DNA from: Gammaproteobacteria bacterium
GTDB lineage: Bacteria; Pseudomonadota; Gammaproteobacteria; JAJFKO01
Assembly (NCBI GenBank): GCA_021773175.1
Contig: JAJFKO010000067.1
Location: 54,611 to 118,610 of the forward strand
DNA length: 64,000 bases
Reading direction: 5' to 3'
The first letter of the stretch is position 1; each line of letters opens with the position of its first letter. The notes below the pieces were generated by a model. That model was not told the origin of the DNA and did no database searches. It was given only the letters and a program-made list of their open reading frames with translations. The position numbers and the translations under genes were made by a program. Below are positions 18,871 to 28,570 of the stretch, in pieces.

Positions 18871-20085
18871 GTGTTGAAACATCCTAAGAAATTTATTTTA
18901 AGTTTGCTGACCATTTTATTCTGCTGTTGTTACTGCCAAGCACTTGCTGCGAAGAATATCACCATTTTAACCTATCGTTTCTCCGCTAAACCTCACGAAG
19001 CACGCCTAGTTTTTGAATTAAATAAATCTCCACACTATGATGTTTTTCGTTTACATCATCCTGAACGATTGGTTCTCGATATTAAAGATGCACGCTTAAG
19101 AAAACGTTTAAAACATTATTTAAAGCATAATAACTTTGCTAAAGATTTACGCTATGCAATGTTTAAACCGCATGAATTACGTATTGTCATCGATTTAAAA
19201 AAAGTCGTTAACTATAAAAGTTTTTTGTTAAAAGCAGCAAAACATAGAAAGCCGCGTTTAGTCATTGATCTGTATAGTCATGAAACAAATCCTCATAAAA
19301 TAGCCAAAGCAGCCAGACATCGTAAATCTATGCCAGCCTATTTAAAGAGTAAAAAGAAATATCTTCATTATCGTAAAGTGGTTGTCGTCATTGATCCTGG
19401 CCATGGAGGTAAAGATCCTGGTGCTACAGGACCTGGCGGTATTCATGAGAAGAATGTCGTATTAGCAATAGGAAAAGACCTGCGTCGTGATATTGATAGA
19501 CAACCCGGCATGATCGCAAAACTAACGCGTAAAGGCGATTATTACTTAACACTACGCCAGCGCTTACGCATTGCTCGTCGCGATAAAGCTGATATTTTTA
19601 TTGCAATTCATGCTGATGCCTTCCCAAATCGCCGCGCGCAAGGCGCTTCGGTATTTGCATTATCGTTACGTGGTGCGAGTAATGAAGCAGCACGTTGGTT
19701 AGCTGAAAAAGAAAATGCTTCGGAGTTATTGGGTGGCGTTAATCTTGATGATAAAAGTTATACATTGCGTTCAGTATTATTAGATTTGTCACAAACGGCA
19801 ACGATTAGTTCTAGTATTCATCTTGGCGGTGATGTGCTTGGTGAATTGAAGCACTCGACGATTTTGCATCATAGTAAAGTTGAACAAGCCGCTTTTGTTG
19901 TTTTGAAGTCACCCGATATTCCATCTATTTTGATTGAAACGGGTTTTATTACTAATCCTTATGAAGAGCGTCGTTTGAATAGCCATCGTTATCAACACCG
20001 ACTCGCGCATGCGATAACTGAAGGGGTGCGTGATTACTTTAAACAGAAACCCATTCCTGGTACTTGGTTTGCTAAAAAGAAATAA
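18871..20085 (+). CDS. amiC: N-acetylmuramoyl-L-alanine amidase, AmiB/C type
   Basis: A 404-residue exported zinc amidase that cleaves the peptide from MurNAc during daughter-cell separation. A signal peptide spans ~1-26 with four cysteines in its core. An AMIN domain (~30-145) targets the septum. The Amidase_3 domain starts near residue 170 with VVVIDPGHGGKDPGA; zinc ligands are this His, the Glu of IHEKNV and the His of AIHADAF, and the catalytic Glu is in IETGFITN. The start is uncertain: GTG-TTG at 18871 is the first choice but lacks a clear ribosome site. The promoter region is partly occupied by repeat copy A. Confidence 0.92.
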   Translation: MLKHPKKFILSLLTILFCCCYCQALAAKNITILTYRFSAKPHEARLVFELNKSPHYDVFRLHHPERLVLDIKDARLRKRLKHYLKHNNFAKDLRYAMFKPHELRIVIDLKKVVNYKSFLLKAAKHRKPRLVIDLYSHETNPHKIAKAARHRKSMPAYLKSKKKYLHYRKVVVVIDPGHGGKDPGATGPGGIHEKNVVLAIGKDLRRDIDRQPGMIAKLTRKGDYYLTLRQRLRIARRDKADIFIAIHADAFPNRRAQGASVFALSLRGASNEAARWLAEKENASELLGGVNLDDKSYTLRSVLLDLSQTATISSSIHLGGDVLGELKHSTILHHSKVEQAAFVVLKSPDIPSILIETGFITNPYEERRLNSHRYQHRLAHAITEGVRDYFKQKPIPGTWFAKKK

Positions 20086-20135
20086 CGTAAGTATGACTAT
20101 ACCGCTCGCATTTTGAGTTCCGATGGGTATAAATG

Positions 20136-20468
20136 CTATTTTGAACATTTAGCAGGACAAGTCGTTTCATAACAACGCGTACCATGACAGCACTGGCATT
20201 GCCAATCACCCGCATTAGTTTCTTCAAGTTTTTGACTACGATTGGATTGAATGATTAGACCTAAATCACCGGGGTTGCCATAGCATGTTTGCACAAGGCC
20301 TCTTTTTGATATTCCAACGCCTAGCAAAGGCACTCGAATTGGATTAGGTAGGTCATCAACATAATGGCCTACTGGACAAGTTTTTAGACCAAAGCCATAG
20401 TGAGCAGAGCTGCTCAAAGGGATTAATAAGAAAACAAGTAATATAGTCATTAGACTTAATCTTTTCAT
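20136..20468 (-). CDS. Small secreted cysteine-rich protein
   Basis: This 110-residue protein has a signal peptide (MKRLSLMTILLVFLLIPLSS, cleaved near SSA|HYG). The mature ~88 residues contain nine cysteines, five of them clustered in CQCCHGTRCYETTC. The high cysteine content suggests a disulfide-stabilised or metal-binding extracytoplasmic protein that would be a client of the DsbA/DsbD proteins encoded nearby. I recognise no family. It is convergent with amiC and stands alone. Confidence 0.62.
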   Translation of the reverse strand: MKRLSLMTILLVFLLIPLSSSAHYGFGLKTCPVGHYVDDLPNPIRVPLLGVGISKRGLVQTCYGNPGDLGLIIQSNRSQKLEETNAGDWQCQCCHGTRCYETTCPAKCSK

Positions 20469-20668
20469 GGTTAAAATCTCTACATTTTATATTTACTATA
20501 GTATTAATGGAAGTATGGTCAAATAAGTTTCTGCTTAATAGTTTTTTTATAAAGCCTAAGTCCTTTATCTGATTAGGAAAATAGCCTGCTCCACGCTAGC
20601 TTTGCTACGCCTAATTGAGTAATATTGCACATCGATACAACATGTACACGGTGAGATTTTTTAAAGCA

Positions 20669-21439
20669 ATGAAACACTCTGAGCAACAAAATCAAGATTC
20701 AAAAACTACTGACTTTGGCTATGAACAAGTACCTATTGATGAAAAGGTCAATAAAGTTGGCCAAGTGTTTAGTTCCGTTGCACAAAAATATGATGTCATG
20801 AATGACTTAATGTCTTTAGGCATTCATCGTTTATGGAAAAAAGTGGCGATTGAATTAAGTAGTGCCAAAGCTGGTCAACGTATTCTTGATGTTGCTGGTG
20901 GCACAGGCGACTTAACCAAAAAATTCGCAAAGATAGTAGGGCCAACTGGACACGTTATCTTATTGGATATCAACTATGAAATGCTAACAGCCGGTCGTGA
21001 TCGCTTATTGAATCAAGGTATCGTTGACAATGTTAGTTTATGTTTGGGTAATGCTGAACAATTACCTTTTCCAGATAATTATTTTGATGTCATCACCATT
21101 GGTTTTGGATTACGTAATGTAACCGATAAAACCGCAGCATTACGCTCTATGCAACGAATATTGAAACCTGGTGGTCGTTTATTAATTTTAGAATTTTCAA
21201 AACCTGTACTACCAGGATTGAAACCCATCTACGATCACTACTCTTTTAAGATATTACCTTTTTTAGGCAAATGGGTGGCAAATGATGCTGACAGCTATCG
21301 TTATTTAGCAGAATCCATACGCATGCACCCAGAACAATCTGTATTACGCAATATGATGCTAGAAGCAGGCTTTGCCGATGCAGAATATTTTAATTTAACC
21401 GGTGGCATTGTGGCAATTCATAGAGGATATAAAAAGTAA
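20669..21439 (+). CDS. ubiE: Ubiquinone/menaquinone C-methyltransferase UbiE
   Basis: A 256-residue SAM-dependent methyltransferase for the C-methylation step of quinone synthesis. Motifs seen are the N-terminal [19 protein letters not shown], motif [24 protein letters not shown], and the LEFSKP and [11 protein letters not shown] end. The ATG at 20669 gives MKHSEQQNQ; in-frame upstream starts (20615, 20642) would add atypical residues. It abuts ubiJ (stop then ATG with no gap), forming the ubiE-ubiJ-ubiB operon typical of gammaproteobacteria. Confidence 0.96.
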   Translation: MKHSEQQNQDSKTTDFGYEQVPIDEKVNKVGQVFSSVAQKYDVMNDLMSLGIHRLWKKVAIELSSAKAGQRILDVAGGTGDLTKKFAKIVGPTGHVILLDINYEMLTAGRDRLLNQGIVDNVSLCLGNAEQLPFPDNYFDVITIGFGLRNVTDKTAALRSMQRILKPGGRLLILEFSKPVLPGLKPIYDHYSFKILPFLGKWVANDADSYRYLAESIRMHPEQSVLRNMMLEAGFADAEYFNLTGGIVAIHRGYKK

Positions 21440-22039
21440 ATGTTATTACATAAAGTAATTGAATATGCGATGAATAAATACTTTGCTTTAGATCCCGAAG
21501 CACGCAAGGCATTGTTAGAGTTGAATGGTAAAGTCATTGGTATTGATACCGGCATTCCTATGATGGAATATTACTTACGATTTACAGATGAGAAAATTAA
21601 AGTTAGTAAACATGCCGACACTGTTGACGCTAAAATCAGTGGTAAACCAACCGCATTTGTTAAGTTCAAATTAGCCAACAGTAGTAATAAACTTAATCAG
21701 AAGGGCTTAAACCTTGAAGGTGATGCGGATGTATTGCAAACCTTTAATGATATTTTAGAAAACATGGATATTGATTGGGAAGAATACTTATCCCGCTGGA
21801 CCGGTGATGTCATTGCTCACGGTATTGCTGAATTATTACGTGGCGCTCGCAATATGACAAAGGGCTCAAGTAAAGTTGTACAAAAAAATATAACCGACTA
21901 TTTACAAGAAGAAACTCGTCACTTACCAAGCAAACGCGAAGTAGAAAATTTTTATATGAATAATGAAAATTTGACCTGTGATATCGATCGTTTAACGACT
22001 CGCGTCACTCGTCTAACAGAACAGAAAGCTAAACAATGA
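21440..22039 (+). CDS. ubiJ: Ubiquinone biosynthesis accessory factor UbiJ
   Basis: A 199-residue protein with an N-terminal SCP2-like lipid-binding domain (~10-110; the segment KISGKPTAFVKFKL is typical) and a C-terminal helical, charged tail that looks coiled-coil. UbiJ binds lipids and helps organise the soluble Ubi biosynthetic complex. Position between ubiE and ubiB is diagnostic. Its stop overlaps the ubiB start by 4 nt (ATGA). Confidence 0.92.
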   Translation: MLLHKVIEYAMNKYFALDPEARKALLELNGKVIGIDTGIPMMEYYLRFTDEKIKVSKHADTVDAKISGKPTAFVKFKLANSSNKLNQKGLNLEGDADVLQTFNDILENMDIDWEEYLSRWTGDVIAHGIAELLRGARNMTKGSSKVVQKNITDYLQEETRHLPSKREVENFYMNNENLTCDIDRLTTRVTRLTEQKAKQ

Positions 22040-23694
22040 GATACATTACACGTGGTTTTCGTTTCCTACATATTTACTTCGTCTTGGTACGTTATGGATT
22101 TGATCAAGTTATCTTAGCAACACCGTGGTTTTATCCTATTCGCTTTCTAGCTTATCTTAATCCATTTAATTGGCGAGCAAATAAAAGTAAGTCTCATGGC
22201 GAACGCATCCGTTTAATTCTACAAGAGCTAGGTCCCATCTATGTGAAGTTCGGACAAGTTCTATCAACACGTCGCGATTTATTGCCGGACGATATTGCTG
22301 AAGAATTAGCGAAATTACAAGATAATGTTGCGCCTTTTCCAGGAGAACAAGCACAGAAAATTGTCGAAAAGACCTATAATAAAAACCTTAATGATATTTT
22401 CGATGATTTCAGATTAGTTCCTGCTGCTTCTGCCTCTATTGCGCAAGTACATTTTGCTACATTGAAAACTGGCGAAAAAGTTGCAGTAAAAATTTTACGA
22501 CCTGGCGTTAAAAATATTATTCAGCAAGATATCGACTTACTGTATCTGCTCGCAAGTCTTGTTGAACGTTATTGGTCTGAAGGTAAACGTTTACATCCAA
22601 AGGAAATTATTAAAGAATTTGAACATAGTCTATTAGATGAATTAGATTTAATGCGTGAGGCAGCTAACGCTTCACAGTTGCGACGCAATTTTAAAGATTA
22701 TGAAAAATTACATGTTCCAGAAATTTATTGGGACTATTGCCATCATAATGTTTTAGTTATGGAGCGCATTAGTGGTATTCCTGTTACAGATATGAATGCA
22801 TTAAAACAACATAATGTTAATTTGCAGCGTTTAGCTGAACGTGGTGTTGAAATATTTTTCACACAAGTTTTTCGAGACTGTTTTTTTCATGCTGATATGC
22901 ACCCAGGCAATATTTTTGTTAGTCAAGATAATGTCGACGATCCACAATATATTGCTGTTGATTTCGGAATTATGGGAACACTCAGTCCAGAAGATCAACG
23001 TTATCTAGCAGAAAACTTACTTGCCTTTTTTAAGCGTGATTATCGTCGTGTCGCTGAACTGCATATTGAATCTGGCTGGATCCCACCGACAGTACGCATC
23101 GATGAATTTGAATCGGCTATTCGTACAGTTTGTGAACCTGTTATCGAAAGACCATTAATTGAAATTTCCTTTGCACGCTTGATTATTCGTTTATTTCAAA
23201 CCGCCAAACGCTTTCAAATGGAAGTACAACCACAATTAATTTTATTACAAAAAACCTTATTTAATGTTGAAGGCTTAGGTCGCCAACTTTATCCAGAATT
23301 AGACTTATGGGCAACGGCGCAACCCTTTTTAGAAAAATGGATTAAAAAACAGATCGGACCACAAGCTTTTTTACGTAAGTTTCGTGACCATGGACCATTC
23401 CTTTTAGAGAAGTTACCAGAATTTCCTGAGATGGTTTATAACTTACTACAAGACACCAGTAAAAATCAGCGCATGCAGCAAATCATGCAAATTCAACAGC
23501 TGAAACAAGAAAAAATCAATGAAAAGAAAAAGAAGAAAAGTTTTGCTTTTGGTTCTGGTTTAGCATTTATTGCTTATTCAATTACAAATATTGCTATTTT
23601 ACCTGCCGCAATGATCGCATCAGCAGCAATGGGCTGGTTGTTATTTAGTTCGACCGTGCTTGGGATTTTATTACTCTTATATTCATTTATTTAA
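22036..23694 (+). CDS. ubiB: UbiB, atypical kinase-like ubiquinone biosynthesis protein
   Basis: A 552-residue ABC1/ADCK-family protein, close to the E. coli length of 546. The hallmark KxGQ motif is VKFGQVLSTR (~71-80), and the Ala-rich loop is AASASIAQVHFA. The lysine VAVKILRPG, the catalytic-loop region HADMHPGN and the metal-binding VDFGIMG are all present. Two C-terminal hydrophobic helices (~505-550) anchor it in the inner membrane. It is required for ubiquinone synthesis and has ATPase activity in studied members. It is the last gene of the ubiE-J-B operon. Confidence 0.97.
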   Translation: MRYITRGFRFLHIYFVLVRYGFDQVILATPWFYPIRFLAYLNPFNWRANKSKSHGERIRLILQELGPIYVKFGQVLSTRRDLLPDDIAEELAKLQDNVAPFPGEQAQKIVEKTYNKNLNDIFDDFRLVPAASASIAQVHFATLKTGEKVAVKILRPGVKNIIQQDIDLLYLLASLVERYWSEGKRLHPKEIIKEFEHSLLDELDLMREAANASQLRRNFKDYEKLHVPEIYWDYCHHNVLVMERISGIPVTDMNALKQHNVNLQRLAERGVEIFFTQVFRDCFFHADMHPGNIFVSQDNVDDPQYIAVDFGIMGTLSPEDQRYLAENLLAFFKRDYRRVAELHIESGWIPPTVRIDEFESAIRTVCEPVIERPLIEISFARLIIRLFQTAKRFQMEVQPQLILLQKTLFNVEGLGRQLYPELDLWATAQPFLEKWIKKQIGPQAFLRKFRDHGPFLLEKLPEFPEMVYNLLQDTSKNQRMQQIMQIQQLKQEKINEKKKKKSFAFGSGLAFIAYSITNIAILPAAMIASAAMGWLLFSSTVLGILLLLYSFI

Positions 23695-23899
23695 CTTAAA
23701 ACACAATAAAAATTTTTACTATTTGATCTAATTAAGTCGCACTTCAAAGTAGTACCGGCGCATTTCCCAAAAAGCCTTTATAAATATAGAGTTATAAGAC
23801 CTCTCTCGACAAAAAGCAAAATAAACCTATACTATTAACTGTACAAACAACTTCCATTTAAATGGCCGTAAAGTCTGGGCTAACAAAGGGATTTTAATC

Positions 23900-24301
23900 A
23901 TGAAAAAAGAGATGTTAGTTGCTGGTTTGTGTATGGGATCTTTAATTGCAGCAGGTGAAGCTTTAGCAGAAACGATTGAACAAAAGCAGGCTGTTTATGC
24001 ATTCTTAGAGGCAACGGCATCAGGAACTCAAACTTCTGCCATAAATTAATTAGGAAATGTTGCTAGTAGTCATAATTTGCAGCCAGCAACTTTTCAAGCG
24101 ATGGTAAATGCAATTAAAACCACATCACTTAGCAATGTCCAAGCTCTCCAAAAAATAGCAAGTAAATATAATTTAACCCTTGATCAAGTTAAAGCAGTTA
24201 AAAAGAACCTGCTCCTTTGTTGTAAAGCCATACTTAAAACTGAAAACATCGCCGTAGATTGTACCAAAGCATTTGGTAGCTGCCCATTACGAGCAGGTTA
24301 G
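23900..24301 (+). pseudogene. Small exported-protein gene interrupted by a stop codon
   Basis: An ATG at 23900 with AAAGGG ~8 nt upstream opens a signal peptide, MKKEMLVAGLCMGSLIAAGE through ALAE. The frame stops at TAA (24047-24049, codon 50) but continues in the same frame for another 84 codons (LGNVASSHNLQPATF..., VQALQKIASKYNLTLDQVK...) to TAG at 24299-24301. The second half is helical with four cysteines. A single nonsense change would explain this. The family is not recognised. Alternatives are readthrough or a sequence error. Confidence 0.6.
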
Positions 24302-24306
24302 CATTA

Positions 24307-25614
24307 CTAAAAGACGACTCGCCAAACATCAAAAATCATAAAAGCTAGATCTATAAAGATGTACGCCAAGATGGCATAAGCAATTATTTTAAAGAAATAC
24401 TTATTCTGTGGAGTAGGATGGTCGCTGATATAACGATGACTCCATTGCGCCAGTAAGCCACAAGCAAGCAAATAAGATAGAACCATCGTTGTTGTGAATA
24501 AATGGTTTGATGGCGTATAAACATTAATGAGCAAGCTATATAAAAACGGTAAGGCTACTAACAAAACTTTACTGCACTGCTTACGATATAAAATTGCGGC
24601 GCCGATAAGTGCCAGTACGCCAAAGAATCGAAGCAAATAGCCAAGAATTGGAAAATAAGTGGTGTAACCAGGAATACGAGCAGACGTAAAGATCAGACGC
24701 TTCCAACGCTGTAAAATCATCGTTGCCACTTGTCCTGGATATTGCTGCCAAGCAGTAATGTAGTGTTTAGCATAATCTTTATTTAATTTAATAATCGTAA
24801 TCTTTCTTGCACCAGAAGATTTCTGTGCAACAACATGTTGAGCTGTAGCAGCAGGCTTAAGCTCAACCGCGTAGCTTTTCCAGGCCGAGAAAATAACAAT
24901 CATCCCAAAAAATAAAAAGAACATTGCCAAACATTTTTGCGGCCAATTATTTCCTTTAATAATAATCCACAAAAAGTAGGGAATAACAAATAGAATAAAA
25001 TACCAACTAAACAAAACGCCGATGGCGATAGTAATACCACCAATTAATGGATAGATCATTTGATATAAATTTCTATTTTTAGGTACAAATGAAATACACA
25101 ATAAAATCATTATAAATAGTACTGGAGCGATCCAGGCATCATAGATTAAGGTGCTGCTTATCGCAAAAGGTGGAAATACTGCATAGATTAACACGATAAA
25201 TATAGCGATATTGGCTTTAATATTTAATCTTAATAATAGAACAAACAACGGTATTATTATTAAAGTATCAATTGCAGCTTGTACTAAGCGCAGGTGCTCT
25301 ATGGTACTCACGCCTAACAGTCTAACTAATGAAATAAAAATAACATAACCAGGATCATTCAAAGATTTTGGCATTATCCCTTTATGTAGCATTGCATCAG
25401 AAAAAAGTAAGTTTTGTTTCGCAAGATGCCCAAAGAAGTTTTGATAAGCCCAAGCCATATACTGACCTTGACCACCAATCACCATATGAAAATACCATCG
25501 CAAAAAGAATGCGAATAAAATACAAGCCGTTAAGGCAATCAGTATAATAAGAGATTTATTTGAATGTCCTTGGTCATAATGACCGTGGTGAATCCTTTGC
25601 CAGAACGCTTTCAT
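24307..25614 (-). CDS. Polytopic membrane protein, GT-C glycosyltransferase-like
   Basis: A 435-residue protein with about ten hydrophobic helices and a short cytoplasmic N terminus. The first large extracytoplasmic loop (~45-90, with GGQGQYMAWAYQNF and NDPGYVIFISLVRLLG) is laid out as in GT-C/PMT-type lipid-linked sugar transferases, which carry acidic residues there. I infer a role in surface glycan or protein glycosylation, but no specific substrate. It is downstream of rsmD by 8 nt on the same strand. Confidence 0.6.
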   Translation of the reverse strand: MKAFWQRIHHGHYDQGHSNKSLIILIALTACILFAFFLRWYFHMVIGGQGQYMAWAYQNFFGHLAKQNLLFSDAMLHKGIMPKSLNDPGYVIFISLVRLLGVSTIEHLRLVQAAIDTLIIIPLFVLLLRLNIKANIAIFIVLIYAVFPPFAISSTLIYDAWIAPVLFIMILLCISFVPKNRNLYQMIYPLIGGITIAIGVLFSWYFILFVIPYFLWIIIKGNNWPQKCLAMFFLFFGMIVIFSAWKSYAVELKPAATAQHVVAQKSSGARKITIIKLNKDYAKHYITAWQQYPGQVATMILQRWKRLIFTSARIPGYTTYFPILGYLLRFFGVLALIGAAILYRKQCSKVLLVALPFLYSLLINVYTPSNHLFTTTMVLSYLLACGLLAQWSHRYISDHPTPQNKYFFKIIAYAILAYIFIDLAFMIFDVWRVVF

Positions 25615-25622
25615 TATTATCC

Positions 25623-26183
25623 TTATACTTTATAGAGATAAAATTTTACATTTCCTACTTGTTTTACTTTTACTTGTTGCCAAGTTTCGGGAACACTAAG
25701 GTCTTGTAATTTTTTTTCGACCTCAATATACACTAATGTCCCTGTTTTTAATAGATTATGTGACAGTAACCACTGACAAGCTTGAGCGATAGCATTGCTA
25801 TCCTGAAAAGGAGGATCTAAAAATATAACATCAAACGTTTGAGAACTCGGTAGGGTAAAAGTTGGAATACTAGCATGATGAATACTGGTTTGTTGTTGTG
25901 CTTGAAGCAGTTCGACATTACTGCTTAATTGTTTAATGGTTGTGAAATCATTATCAATCATTGTTACATGTTGGGCTCCTCGCGACAAAGCTTCAAAACC
26001 TAATGCTCCGCTACCCGCAAATAAATCTAGACAGTGGGCACCAACTATAGAGCGCATTAACCAATTGAAAAGTGTCTCGCGAATACGATCGCCACTCGGT
26101 CGTAACTGTTCTTGACTAATAAAATTGATTTTACGACCACGCCATTTTCCGGCAATAATTCTAACTTGATTCTGATACTTCAT
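25623..26183 (-). CDS. rsmD: 16S rRNA (guanine-966-N2)-methyltransferase RsmD
   Basis: A 186-residue SAM-dependent methyltransferase of the expected size. The N-terminal VRIIAGKWRGRKI and RPSGDRIRETLFNWL segments are characteristic. The SAM loop is DLFAGSGALGFEALSRGA and the catalytic motif is DPPF. It methylates G966 of 16S rRNA in the assembled 30S particle. The start overlaps the end of the DUF502 gene by 23 nt, so translation is probably coupled. Confidence 0.95.
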   Translation of the reverse strand: MKYQNQVRIIAGKWRGRKINFISQEQLRPSGDRIRETLFNWLMRSIVGAHCLDLFAGSGALGFEALSRGAQHVTMIDNDFTTIKQLSSNVELLQAQQQTSIHHASIPTFTLPSSQTFDVIFLDPPFQDSNAIAQACQWLLSHNLLKTGTLVYIEVEKKLQDLSVPETWQQVKVKQVGNVKFYLYKV

Positions 26184-26808
26184 TCGTTTTTATTTTCTTC
26201 TTTCCTGGTTGGACTACGCCAAGTGAAATAACAAATTTCAAAGCCTCATCAACACTCATATCAAGCTCTTGGGCTTCTTCTTTTGGCAACATCATTAAAA
26301 ATCCAGACGTTGGATTAGGCGTTGTTGGAATGAACACAGTAACCATTTCTTTTTCTGTTTTGGACTGAACTTCTTTGGCAACGGGGCCTGTTTGAAATCC
26401 AACACTCCACATACCGCGGCGAGGATACTCAACTAACAGTACTTTGCGAAAAGCTTGGCCACTTGGCTTAAAAATGGTAACCAGAACTTGTTTAACACCA
26501 CCATAAATTGTCCGCACTAATGGTATACGATGAATCACTTTGTCCCATAAGTTGAGAAAATAGTTTCCTAAATAATTTGTTGTGACCATGCCAGTGAAAA
26601 AAATAATAATAATAACGAAGATAAAATTAATGCCGGGAATATGAAAACCTATCAAATTATCTGGTCGATAAGCATGCGGCATTAAAGAAACACTATTGCC
26701 AATAATATCAATTAAGAACTTGATAACTAAGATAGTTACTCCGATTGGCACCCAGACCAATAATCCAGCAATCAGGTAGCGACGTATTACTTTTGTTATC
26801 TTCATCAA
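26161..26808 (-). CDS. DUF502 family inner-membrane protein
   Basis: A 215-residue protein with two hydrophobic helices (~10-32 and ~55-78), then a conserved extramembrane domain. The pattern matches DUF502: IRRYLIAGLLVWVPIGVTI, IPLVRTIYGGVKQV, VLLVEYPRRGMWSVGFQTG and VFIPTTPNPTSGFLMMLP. The function is unknown; members occur widely in proteobacteria. The gene is first in a likely three-gene unit with rsmD and the GT-C-like protein. Confidence 0.9.
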   Translation of the reverse strand: MMKITKVIRRYLIAGLLVWVPIGVTILVIKFLIDIIGNSVSLMPHAYRPDNLIGFHIPGINFIFVIIIIFFTGMVTTNYLGNYFLNLWDKVIHRIPLVRTIYGGVKQVLVTIFKPSGQAFRKVLLVEYPRRGMWSVGFQTGPVAKEVQSKTEKEMVTVFIPTTPNPTSGFLMMLPKEEAQELDMSVDEALKFVISLGVVQPGKKKIKTNEVSESS

Positions 26809-27046
26809 GCCTCCATGGTCAATTTGGTCAGAGATTTTTTAGCATTATATCAGAGAAAAGCTCTTTTCATTTCTCTAAAATAGTATTAAATTAACAAGGT
26901 TCGCAAAATTAAATGTTCAATAAAAAAACGGATTTATAAAAAACGTGCTCATAGCACCAGGAATGTTTTAAGTAAATCTGAAGAATAAAATCATTACGAG
27001 CATTGCAAACTTACAGGATGTTTAAAAGTTTGAGGAGTATACATCT

Positions 27047-27241
27047 ATGAACACTACAACAAGAAAAATCGTTGAGCGTGGCATATCAGAAGTTAATAAT
27101 TCACTAGATACATTTGCTAAAGTCGTTGAAGTTAGACCGACTTCATTACAAAAAATCTTACAGGGCAAAGCCCCATCTAAAAAAACAGAACAGAAAATCA
27201 TTCGTTGGTATTGCAATAGCTCGCTGTGCTTAGAGGCTTGA
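27047..27241 (+). CDS. Small helix-turn-helix-like protein
   Basis: A 64-residue protein whose ATG has GAGGAG about 11 nt upstream. The stretch SLDTFAKVVEVRPTSLQKIL followed by QGKAPSKKTEQKIIRWY resembles the helix-turn-helix of small XRE/Cro-like or Fis-type DNA-binding proteins (first helix, turn, recognition helix, then basic PSKKTEQKI). It stands alone between two minus-strand genes. A transcription-regulator role is inferred; a non-coding alternative is not excluded at this length. Confidence 0.55.
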   Translation: MNTTTRKIVERGISEVNNSLDTFAKVVEVRPTSLQKILQGKAPSKKTEQKIIRWYCNSSLCLEA

Positions 27242-27347
27242 AGTTATCAGTTCTGAAATTAATTAATAGCATGGTGTCTGACTTATTTCTATAGTCCCAG
27301 CGGTTAGGTGCTCAAAAGGCTTAATATTTAAGATGGTAGATACAAGG

Positions 27348-28478
27348 TTATCTAGGTCTTGCTTTCTCAGCTTTTACTCGAGCAATTTCACCTTGAAACG
27401 CAGTAACCAACTCATCTCCACAAACCTCTCTCAATAGCTGAGCATCTAAGAATGCTTGGTTTGCTTTACCTTCTGCTTCAGGACGCCGATCAGGATGATT
27501 TTCAGCAAGAACCCCTTTCAATGCTCTTTGCAGTTCAGTTCCTTGTTTTCCACCTAAACCTAAGCGTGTAACCGGACCACGGCCTTCATCATCAATAAAA
27601 GCCTGTCGCGCATGATCACGAGCAGCAGGATTCCTTGCTTTAAAGGGTTGTCCTACAAAGACTAAATTATCCAATATTGCAGCATAGGTGTTAGACCCTG
27701 TTTTTAAAGTAGCTCTTACTAGAGAGTCTCCAAAGAAGTCTTGGAGGCTATGGCCATGTTCTATAACTTTATCAGCCATAATCTTGAAAACCGCTAATAA
27801 ATAAGCTGGGTTTGTACTACTAGATGGTATTCCAGTACCATTATATATTTCCATTTTATTATCAAGCAACCATTGAGTAGTAGCTTGCATTGTTGGTCTT
27901 TCTTGTTGACCGTGTTGGTCTCGTTGCATAATCCTTAAAACAGCTTGTAAATATCTATTTTGACTAAAAACACGAATGACAGCGGGATCTTTAAAGAACG
28001 CTGCAGGTGGATATTTTTTCTTTACTACATATTTAATAGAACCAATGAAGATTGAAAAGAAATTTTGTAGCATCGCGTTTATATTATCTCTGTCTTGAGC
28101 TTGTAAAAATGCCTGCATCTGTGCAGAAAGAATTAATGCATGAACATTAGCAAGAATTTTATTAGCGAGCTGTTCTGGTGTTTGTTGTCGAGCTGCATGA
28201 GGTGGTGCTTGCGGCGCTACTCTATGTTGAGCTTCTGCTTTTGCGCGATAATGCTCATAAGCGCTCTTTAGACGTCCAGAATCAAACAGCACTGATGGTT
28301 TCGATTTATCAAAAAATTCAGCGAGTGATAAAGGATGAATCATACCGGCAATGTTCTCAAGAAACTTATCTAAACCTATAGAATCATTGCGATCATATCC
28401 TTTTGGCCATAGCTTCTCACGCTCTTTAAATATAAGTGCCCTAATAATATCTAGTCTACTTACTTTTCTACCGTACAT
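27348..28478 (-). CDS. Orphan helical protein with a J-domain-like C-terminal HPD segment
   Basis: I do not recognise the body of this 376-residue protein. It is largely helical, with an Ala/Gln/Pro-rich linker at ~85-105 and no signal peptide. Near the C terminus, LQRALKGVLAENHPDRRPEA followed by NQAFLDAQLLREV has the order of a J domain: a basic helix II, the HPD tripeptide at 328-330, and a helix III ending in a leucine. J domains stimulate Hsp70 ATPase, so a chaperone-engaging protein is possible; helix I is not obvious. The gene stands alone. Soluble orphan proteins like this are frequent among effectors of Legionella-like bacteria, but no secretion signal is provable here. Confidence 0.68.
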   Translation of the reverse strand: MYGRKVSRLDIIRALIFKEREKLWPKGYDRNDSIGLDKFLENIAGMIHPLSLAEFFDKSKPSVLFDSGRLKSAYEHYRAKAEAQHRVAPQAPPHAARQQTPEQLANKILANVHALILSAQMQAFLQAQDRDNINAMLQNFFSIFIGSIKYVVKKKYPPAAFFKDPAVIRVFSQNRYLQAVLRIMQRDQHGQQERPTMQATTQWLLDNKMEIYNGTGIPSSSTNPAYLLAVFKIMADKVIEHGHSLQDFFGDSLVRATLKTGSNTYAAILDNLVFVGQPFKARNPAARDHARQAFIDDEGRGPVTRLGLGGKQGTELQRALKGVLAENHPDRRPEAEGKANQAFLDAQLLREVCGDELVTAFQGEIARVKAEKARPR

Positions 28479-28570
28479 GACATCTTTCCTGAAATTTCAT
28501 TATTTATAAATAAAGCATAGTCGAAACTTTAATATTTTCACAACTTTTGCAATATTAGCGTAAGCCATAA

